DNA from: Winogradskya humida | GTDB lineage: Bacteria; Actinomycetota; Actinomycetes; Mycobacteriales; Micromonosporaceae | Reading direction: 5' to 3' | Assembly: GCF_016862215.1 (NCBI RefSeq) | Contig: NZ_BOMN01000086.1 | Location: forward strand, 152,163 to 216,162 | DNA length: 64,000 nt | Shown here: positions 59,107 to 64,000 of the stretch, piece by piece | Layout of the letters: every line of letters starts with the position of its first letter | Position numbering within the stretch: position 1 is the first letter of the stretch | The notes under the pieces: model-generated | What the model was told of the DNA's origin: nothing | Seen by the model: only the letters and a program-made list of their open reading frames with translations | The model's database searches: none | Made by a program: the position numbers and the translations under genes

Positions 59107-60858
59107 ATGTCCATCGACCAGGGTCGGCACGCGCTCGGCGTCGACTTCGGCACCTCGAACACGGTCGCCGTGGCGCGCTGGCCCGACGGCCGCGCCCGCC
59201 CGATCATTCTCGACGGCTCGCCGCTGCTGCCCTCGGCCGTCTACTCCGAGCCCGACGGCACGCTGCTGGTCGGCCGGGACGCCGTGCACAGCGCCCGCCG
59301 CGACCCCGCCCGCTTCGAGCCCAACCCCAAACGGCGCATCGACGACGGTCTTGTGCTGCTCGGCGAGCGCGAGCTGCCGGTCGTCGACCTGATCGCCGCC
59401 GTGCTGGTCCGCGTCGTCGAGGAATGGCACCGCGCCGTCGGCCCGGTCCGGCCCGAGACCACCCTCACCTGCCCCGCGACCTGGGGTGCCACTCGGCGCG
59501 GCCTGCTCGCCGAAGCGGCCGGGCGCGCGGGGCTGGAGCGGGTGCGGCTCGTTGCTGAGCCCGTCGCTGCGGCCACCTACTTCGCCGAGGTGCTCGGCCG
59601 GGACGTGCCCATCGGCTCTGTCGTCGTGGTGCACGACTTCGGGGCGGGGACGTTCGATGCGAGCGTCGTCGCGCGTACGGCCGAGGGGTTCGAGGTCCTC
59701 GCGGTCGACGGCCGTGACGACCTCGGCGGCCTGGACATCGACGCCGCGATCGTGGAGCACCTCGGCAAACTCTGCGCCGAGCGCGATCCGCAGGCCTGGC
59801 AGCGGCTCAGCGAGCCGACGACGCTCGAGGAACGCCGCGCCCAGCGCCAGCTCTGGGACGACGTACGCATCGCGAAGGAACGGCTGTCCCGTAGCCAGTC
59901 CGCGGACGTCATGATCCCCCTGCTCAACGTCGAGATGCACGTGACGCGGGACGAGCTGGAAGAGCTCGCGCGCCCGATCCTCGACCAGACCGTGCAGGTC
60001 ACCCAGGAGCTGCTGCGCTGGGCCGACCTGCCCGACGGCCGCCTCGCCGGCGTCTTCCTGGTCGGCGGCGCCAGCCGGATCCCGCTCGTCGGCACCCTGC
60101 TGCACCGGGCCCTGGGCGAGGCCCCGGTCGTCATCGAGCAGCCGGAGCTCGTCGTCGCCGAGGGCAGCATCCTCGCCGACGCGGCCCTGCTGGCCAGCGA
60201 ACCCGCCGCCCCCGGCCCGACCTCGGAGATGCGGCTGCTCTCCCGCGAGCCTCCGGCCACCCGCAGCAAGCGGGTCACGGTCGACGACATGGAGACCGTG
60301 CCGCAGTCCCGCCGCGACCTCAACCTTGGCCGGAGCGACTTCACCGGCGGGATGCCGCCCGCGGTCGACCCCTGGCCGGACGCCGAGCATCACTGGGTGC
60401 CCGATCCTGAGGCCACGTCCCCGATCTCTCAGGACATCGCGGTCACCGCGCCGGTCTCGCCGCCGGCCGCCCCGACCCAGAAGGCGGCGCGGCCTTCCTC
60501 GCCCGCTCGTCCTTCCGCTTCTCCGGCCCGGCCTGCTTCTTCTGCCCGGTCTGCCTCTTCTGCCCGGTCTGCCTCTTCTGCGCGGCCCGCTTCGTCGGGG
60601 CGGCCGGCCTCTGCTGCGCGGGCCGCTTCTGCTGCGCGGCCTTCTTCGCAGCGGCCGCCGACTGTGGGGTGGCAGGCTCCGCCGGTGCCGGCTCGCAAGC
60701 GCGGGGGCATGCGGGTCCTCCAGGTGCTGCTCAGCATTCTGGTGCTCGTTGCCGTGCCGGTGCTGACGTTGCTCGTGGCGTACAGCCTCACGTCGGGCGT
60801 CTCGTTCGGCTCCAGCGTCTCGTACCTCATCGACGATCTCAGTCGCCTGCTGAGCTGA
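59107..60858 (+). CDS. Membrane-anchored Hsp70/actin-fold ATPase
   Basis: This 583-residue protein has an N-terminal Hsp70 nucleotide-binding domain (about 1-365) with phosphate-1 motif LGVDFGTSNTVAVAR, phosphate-2 VVVVHDFGAGTFDASVV near 190 and the adenosine motif VFLVGGASRIPLV near 320. There is no DnaK substrate-binding domain. Instead come a disordered linker, Ala/Ser/Pro/Arg repeats (SSARSASSARSASSARP near 480-520) and a C-terminal membrane helix (VLQVLLSILVLVAVPVLTLL) near 540. It would place the ATPase at the cytoplasmic face. The partner may be the adjacent small anchored protein; that is inference. Confidence 0.92.
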   Translation: MSIDQGRHALGVDFGTSNTVAVARWPDGRARPIILDGSPLLPSAVYSEPDGTLLVGRDAVHSARRDPARFEPNPKRRIDDGLVLLGERELPVVDLIAAVLVRVVEEWHRAVGPVRPETTLTCPATWGATRRGLLAEAAGRAGLERVRLVAEPVAAATYFAEVLGRDVPIGSVVVVHDFGAGTFDASVVARTAEGFEVLAVDGRDDLGGLDIDAAIVEHLGKLCAERDPQAWQRLSEPTTLEERRAQRQLWDDVRIAKERLSRSQSADVMIPLLNVEMHVTRDELEELARPILDQTVQVTQELLRWADLPDGRLAGVFLVGGASRIPLVGTLLHRALGEAPVVIEQPELVVAEGSILADAALLASEPAAPGPTSEMRLLSREPPATRSKRVTVDDMETVPQSRRDLNLGRSDFTGGMPPAVDPWPDAEHHWVPDPEATSPISQDIAVTAPVSPPAAPTQKAARPSSPARPSASPARPASSARSASSARSASSARPASSGRPASAARAASAARPSSQRPPTVGWQAPPVPARKRGGMRVLQVLLSILVLVAVPVLTLLVAYSLTSGVSFGSSVSYLIDDLSRLLS

Positions 60859-60918
60859 ACCCGTGCCCGTTCGGCGGTAGCGTGCTGGGCACGGGCCGAT
60901 CGAGGGGAGCACTCGGGT

Positions 60919-62553
60919 ATGGGCGACATGAGCGAGGGGCAGATCGAGGGGCACGGCGGGGAGTTGGCGCTGGCGGCGCTCCGGGCGTACGGGATCCGGG
61001 AGCTCTTCACCCTCTCCGGAGGCCATGTCTTCCCGCTCTACGACGCCGCGCACAAAGCCGGTTTCCCGATCTATGACGTGCGCCACGAGCAGTCGGCGGT
61101 GTTCGCCGCCGAGGCCGTCGCCAAGCTGCAGCGCCGTCCGGGTCTCGCGGTGCTCACGGCCGGCCCCGGCGTCACCAACGGCATCTCGGGCCTGACCAGC
61201 GCGTTCTTCAATGCCTCCCCGGTCCTGGTGCTCGGCGGGCGGGCCCCGGCCTTCCGCTGGGGATCCGGCAGCCTCCAGGAGATCGACCACATCCCGCTGG
61301 TCTCCTCCATCACCAAGTACGCAGCGACGGTGCCCGACACGGCATCCATCCCGGGCTCCGTGCAGGCCGCACTGACCGCCGCGCTCACCGCGCACCGCGG
61401 CCCGGCCTTCCTGGACCTGCCACTCGAGGTGCTGTTCTCCAGTGAGGACGTGCCCGCCCCCGTTGCCGACCCGATCCCGGTCACCACCGCGGACCCGGCC
61501 GACATCGCGAAAGCCGCCGAGCTGCTCGCCTCCGCCGCCCGCCCGGTGATCATCGCAGGCTCCGACGTCTGGGCCGGCGACGCGATCGAAGCACTGACGG
61601 CGGCCGCGGAAGCCTTGCAGATCCCGGTCTTCACCAACGGCATGGGTCGTGGCGCGCTGCCGCCCGGCCATCCGCTCAACTTCGCCAAGGCCCGCCGGGC
61701 GGCGCTCAACGAAGCCGACGTGATCGCGGTCATCGGCACACCCCTCGACTTCCGCCTCAACTTCGGCGAGTTCGATCCCGCCCAGGTCATCCACATCGTC
61801 GACGCCCCGTCCCAGCGGGCCACCCACGTCCAGCCCGCGGTGTCCCCGGCCGGTGACCTGCGCGCGACCCTCACCGCGCTCGCCGACCACACCGGCAAAC
61901 GCGCCGACCACAGCGAATGGACGGCCGGCCTGCGCGCCGCCGAGGACGCGGGCCGCTCCCGGGACGCCGCTGCCATGGCCGCCGAAACGGACCCGATCAA
62001 GCCGGCCCGCGTCTACGGCGAGCTCCGCAAGGTTCTCGCGCCCGACGCGGTGACGATCGGCGACGGCGGCGACTTCGTGTCGTACGCGGGCCGCTACCTC
62101 GAGCCGTCCCAGCCCGGCACGTGGCTCGACCCGGGTCCCTACGGCTGCCTCGGCACCGGCATGGGCTACGCGATGGGGGCCCGGGTGACATATCCGGACC
62201 GCCAGATCTGCGTGCTGATGGGCGACGGCGCGGCGGGCTTCTCCCTCATGGACGCCGAATCCCTGGCCCGCCAGAACCTCCCGGTGGTCATCGTGGTCGG
62301 CAACAACGGCATCTGGGGCCTGGAAAAACACCCCATGCGCGCCATGTACGGCTACGACGTCGCCGCCGACCTGCAACCGGGCCTGCACTACGACCACGTG
62401 GTCGAGGCGCTGGGCGGAGCCGGCGAAACGGTCACCAAGGCGAACGACCTCGAGCCGGCCCTGACCCGCGCCTTCAACGCGGGCGTCCCCTACCTGGTCA
62501 ACGTCATCACCGACCCCGAGGACGCCTACCCCCGCTCGTCCAACCTCGCCTGA
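60919..62553 (+). CDS. Thiamine-diphosphate enzyme, acetolactate-synthase-like
   Basis: This 544-residue ThDP enzyme has three domains: an N-terminal Pyr domain with the catalytic Glu in DVRHEQSAVFAAEA near 58, a central domain and a C-terminal PP domain. The PP domain holds the Mg/ThDP motif MGDGAAGFSLMDAESLARQ ending in a GNN-type turn near 470. It is close to the IlvB/IlvG group but lacks an adjacent small subunit gene. The product may be acetolactate or another 2-hydroxy-3-oxo acid. ATG 60919 has GAGGGGAG in front; ATG 60928 is possible. A strong hairpin ends the unit. Confidence 0.9.
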   Translation: MGDMSEGQIEGHGGELALAALRAYGIRELFTLSGGHVFPLYDAAHKAGFPIYDVRHEQSAVFAAEAVAKLQRRPGLAVLTAGPGVTNGISGLTSAFFNASPVLVLGGRAPAFRWGSGSLQEIDHIPLVSSITKYAATVPDTASIPGSVQAALTAALTAHRGPAFLDLPLEVLFSSEDVPAPVADPIPVTTADPADIAKAAELLASAARPVIIAGSDVWAGDAIEALTAAAEALQIPVFTNGMGRGALPPGHPLNFAKARRAALNEADVIAVIGTPLDFRLNFGEFDPAQVIHIVDAPSQRATHVQPAVSPAGDLRATLTALADHTGKRADHSEWTAGLRAAEDAGRSRDAAAMAAETDPIKPARVYGELRKVLAPDAVTIGDGGDFVSYAGRYLEPSQPGTWLDPGPYGCLGTGMGYAMGARVTYPDRQICVLMGDGAAGFSLMDAESLARQNLPVVIVVGNNGIWGLEKHPMRAMYGYDVAADLQPGLHYDHVVEALGGAGETVTKANDLEPALTRAFNAGVPYLVNVITDPEDAYPRSSNLA

Positions 62554-62557
62554 GCCT

Positions 62558-62596
62558 TGTCCGGCCGATCGCGGGCCGTTCATGATCGGCCGGACA
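62558..62596. terminator. Bidirectional terminator hairpin
   Basis: Perfect 13-base arms TGTCCGGCCGATC and its complement flank a 13-base loop between convergent genes, four bases past the plus-strand stop. Confidence 0.75.
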
Positions 62597-62599
62597 GTC

Positions 62600-63541
62600 C
62601 TAAGCCCGCAGCGCCCGGGTGCAGCGGGTGATGTAGGGCATGCTCAGCTCGTCGCGCCCCTTCAGATCGGGGTGCGAGTCCAGCAGCTCCTCGACCTCAC
62701 CGAGGAGCTGCGCCCGCTCCTGCTCGGGCAGCACGATCACGTAGCTCCGCGACGCCACCATGTCCAGCAGCTCACCGCGGGTGAGGGGATGCCGCCACCG
62801 GATCTCGGTCCGCTCGACCTGCTCGAACGGGCTCGGCAGGGCAGGCTCGGTGTCGATCTCCTGCCGCGTGTGCTGATGCAGAACGTTGTCCAGCAGTGCG
62901 ACCCAGGGCTCCGCGTGATCGCGGATGTTCCACACGAGACTGAGCGCACCACCGGGCCGCAACACCCGGGCAACCTCGGGAACGGCGAGCGCGGTGTCGA
63001 CCCAGTGCCACGCCTGGGCCACCACGACGGCGTCGACGCTGGCATCGGGCAGCGGGATGCTCTCCGCGGACCCGCTCCGGACGGCGGCCCCCGGCACCGC
63101 GGCGGCCAGCTGTGCCCGCATCTGCTCGGACGGCTCCACGGCCACGACATCCAGCCCGGCCGCCACCAGCAGCTCGGTGAACTTCCCCGTCCCGGCACCC
63201 AGATCCAGCACCCGCTTGGCCCGCCTCGGGACCGCGAACTCCACCGCCGACTGCGGATAACCCGGCCGCCCCCGCCGATAAGCCTCCGCCGCCGCCCCGA
63301 ACGAACCCGCATGCACCTGCTTGGACCACCGTCGAGTCGCCCCCTGCCGAGTCATCCCGCACGCCCTGCCGATCTCATCCCAGCTGGCAGCCCGCCCCTG
63401 CCGCAACCCATCGATGATCGACGTCCGCCGCCCCTCCATCGCCACCAGCGACTCCGTCAACCGCTCCAGCCCCACCAGCCCACCCGGCGCCGCAACCGCA
63501 TCAACAAGCCCGGCCAGATCCACATTCGAGTCAACGCCCAC
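62600..63541 (-). CDS. HTH domain-SAM methyltransferase fusion
   Basis: This 313-residue protein has an N-terminal helix-turn-helix (about 45-72, ASWDEIGRACGMTRQGATRRW) joined to a class I methyltransferase. The methyltransferase has motif I VLDLGAGTGKF near 112, VVAVEPSEQM, AESIPLPDASVDAVVVAQAW (motif III region) and the RVLRPGGALSLVW strand near 195. The HTH resembles small stand-alone DNA-binding proteins of actinomycetes, so the fusion may be a regulator that senses SAM or a methylated product. GTG 63541 has no ribosome binding site. Three evenly spaced GCAAC-N4-GTTGC palindromes lie directly upstream, implying autoregulation. Confidence 0.88.
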   Translation of the reverse strand: MGVDSNVDLAGLVDAVAAPGGLVGLERLTESLVAMEGRRTSIIDGLRQGRAASWDEIGRACGMTRQGATRRWSKQVHAGSFGAAAEAYRRGRPGYPQSAVEFAVPRRAKRVLDLGAGTGKFTELLVAAGLDVVAVEPSEQMRAQLAAAVPGAAVRSGSAESIPLPDASVDAVVVAQAWHWVDTALAVPEVARVLRPGGALSLVWNIRDHAEPWVALLDNVLHQHTRQEIDTEPALPSPFEQVERTEIRWRHPLTRGELLDMVASRSYVIVLPEQERAQLLGEVEELLDSHPDLKGRDELSMPYITRCTRALRA

Positions 63542-63545
63542 GCAA

Positions 63546-63559
63546 GCAACGTATGTTGC
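63546..63559. promoter_or_regulatory. Palindrome 1 upstream of the HTH-methyltransferase
   Basis: GCAACGTATGTTGC, perfect five-base arms, four bases before the start codon. Confidence 0.65.
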
Positions 63560-63572
63560 TAGATCAACGATG

Positions 63573-63586
63573 TCAACACTTGTTGC
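63573..63586. promoter_or_regulatory. Palindrome 2 upstream of the HTH-methyltransferase
   Basis: TCAACACTTGTTGC, one mismatch to GCAAC-N4-GTTGC, 27 bases from site 1. Confidence 0.6.
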
Positions 63587-63599
63587 GCGCGCCTGAATG

Positions 63600-63613
63600 G
63601 CAACAGGTGTTGC
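63600..63613. promoter_or_regulatory. Palindrome 3 upstream of the HTH-methyltransferase
   Basis: GCAACAGGTGTTGC, perfect arms, again 27 bases from site 2. Bases 63614-63754 beyond it hold no supported gene, although a short minus-strand frame (RRLAPDGTVMEFPLPDG) looks protein-like. Confidence 0.65.
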
Positions 63614-63754
63614 TCCGGCTAGGTGGTGGGCTCGGGTGGGGCTGGTCCTGCCCTCCGGGAGGGCTACCCGAATGCCTCTCCATCCGCATGCCGTCGGGCA
63701 GCGGAAATTCCATGACGGTGCCGTCGGGTGCGAGCCGGCGAACGCGGAACCGCA

Positions 63755-64000
63755 CTGGAGAACCGCGCGTGGGTCGGCGAGAGCCGAGAAACGTGCTGGA
63801 GAACCGCGGGTGGGTCGGCGAGCGCCGAGAAACGTGCTGGAGAACCGCGGGTGGGTCGGGGGACGGCGGGAACCGCGCTGGAGAACCGTGGGCGGGTCGG
63901 CGAGCGCCGAGAATCGCGTGGGTGGGTCGGGGGACGGCGGGAATCGTGCTAGAGAAGTTTGGGTGGGCCGGCGGGCGGCGGGAACCGCGCTGGGGACCGC
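63755..64000. repeat. 41-bp minisatellite running off the window
   Basis: Units beginning CTGGAGAACCGCG start at 63755, 63796, 63837, 63878, 63949 and 63990. An 11-base deletion falls in the unit after 63878. The period of 41 is not a codon multiple, so it is not a repeat protein. Spacer sequence alternates between two versions (TCGGCGAGCGCCGAGAA and TCGGGGGACGGCGGGAA). Confidence 0.88.

Noticed and set aside
63649..63664. GC-rich palindrome GCCCTCCGGGAGGGC
   Set aside because: No loop of useful size for a terminator and no link to the nearby operator array.
63728..63952. Short repeat protein in the terminal minisatellite
   Set aside because: The 41-base period is not a codon multiple and no start signal exists; unit translations differ in each frame.
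1..64000. CRISPR array, tRNA genes, prophage or insertion sequence
   Set aside because: Repeats found are tandem without spacers, no cloverleaf-like sequence was noticed, and no transposase, integrase or phage protein is encoded.

Overview
The window is high-GC actinobacterial DNA. Its gene set (NucS-type mismatch endonuclease, a Scy/FilP-like coiled-coil locus beside methylmalonyl-CoA epimerase, IcmA mutase, NAD-glutamate dehydrogenase of the 180-kDa class, DUF6232-like and DUF4126 proteins) points to a filamentous, sporangium-type actinomycete, most likely Micromonosporaceae (Actinoplanes-like). That placement is inferred from gene content and gene order, not from a database search. No rRNA, tRNA, CRISPR array, transposase or integrase was seen, and the window looks like chromosomal core with small decayed patches.

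Layout. 1-4.1 kb: a truncated secreted-protein remnant, VOC protein plus cobalamin adenosyltransferase (minus), murA, a small membrane protein and 3-hydroxybutyryl-CoA dehydrogenase. 4.1-9.4 kb: a four-gene minus-strand operon with two multi-pass membrane proteins, a coiled-coil FtsK/HerA-type ATPase and a coiled-coil membrane protein. 9.5-12.7 kb: nucS, a decayed gene fragment, a weak hypothetical gene, a 103-bp inverted-repeat element, a hydrolase and a small zinc-ribbon-like protein. 12.7-17.9 kb: aldehyde dehydrogenase, an ABC ATPase and its membrane partner separated by three 89-bp tandem repeats, and an AI-2E-type exporter. 18.1-24.9 kb: two long coiled-coil cytoskeletal proteins, mce, thiolase, meaB and a PadR repressor. 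24.9-31.2 kb: FAD monooxygenase, diguanylate cyclase, an orphan sugar-binding lipoprotein and a GGDEF-EAL protein. 31.2-38.4 kb: icmA, TetR/SDR pair, thioredoxin-TPR protein, and an arginase-family protein with a roughly 650-residue acidic repeat tail. 38.6-45.7 kb: a class B penicillin-binding lipoprotein divergent from NAD-glutamate dehydrogenase. 45.7-51.8 kb: a minisatellite, a frameshifted lipoprotein pseudogene, a membrane protein, copper ATPase, MFS permease and hydrolase. 52.1-57.6 kb: GH3 hexosaminidase divergent from a ROK regulator, ABC ATPase and ribokinase, then DoxX-like and DUF6232-like proteins. 57.7-64 kb: enoyl-CoA hydratase, a small anchored protein, a membrane-anchored Hsp70, an acetolactate-synthase-like enzyme, an HTH-methyltransferase fusion with three evenly spaced palindromes, and a 41-bp minisatellite running off the window.

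How the genes fit together. Acyl-CoA and B12-dependent carbon metabolism recur: cobalamin adenosyltransferase, 3-hydroxyacyl-CoA dehydrogenase, thiolase, epimerase, MeaB chaperone, isobutyryl-CoA mutase and enoyl-CoA hydratase. Cell-envelope and polarity functions (murA, PBP, coiled coils, hexosaminidase) form a second theme. Several regulators sit next to clear inverted-repeat operators (PadR, TetR, HTH-methyltransferase, CsoR-like site at copA).

Two DNA-level patterns cut across the window. Many genes carry a TANNNT element 6-8 nt before the start codon with no Shine-Dalgarno sequence, suggesting leaderless mRNAs. Short tandem duplications of lengths not divisible by three occur at four gene ends or junctions (4.1, 15.0, 23.3 and 57.1 kb), carrying stop or start codons with them.
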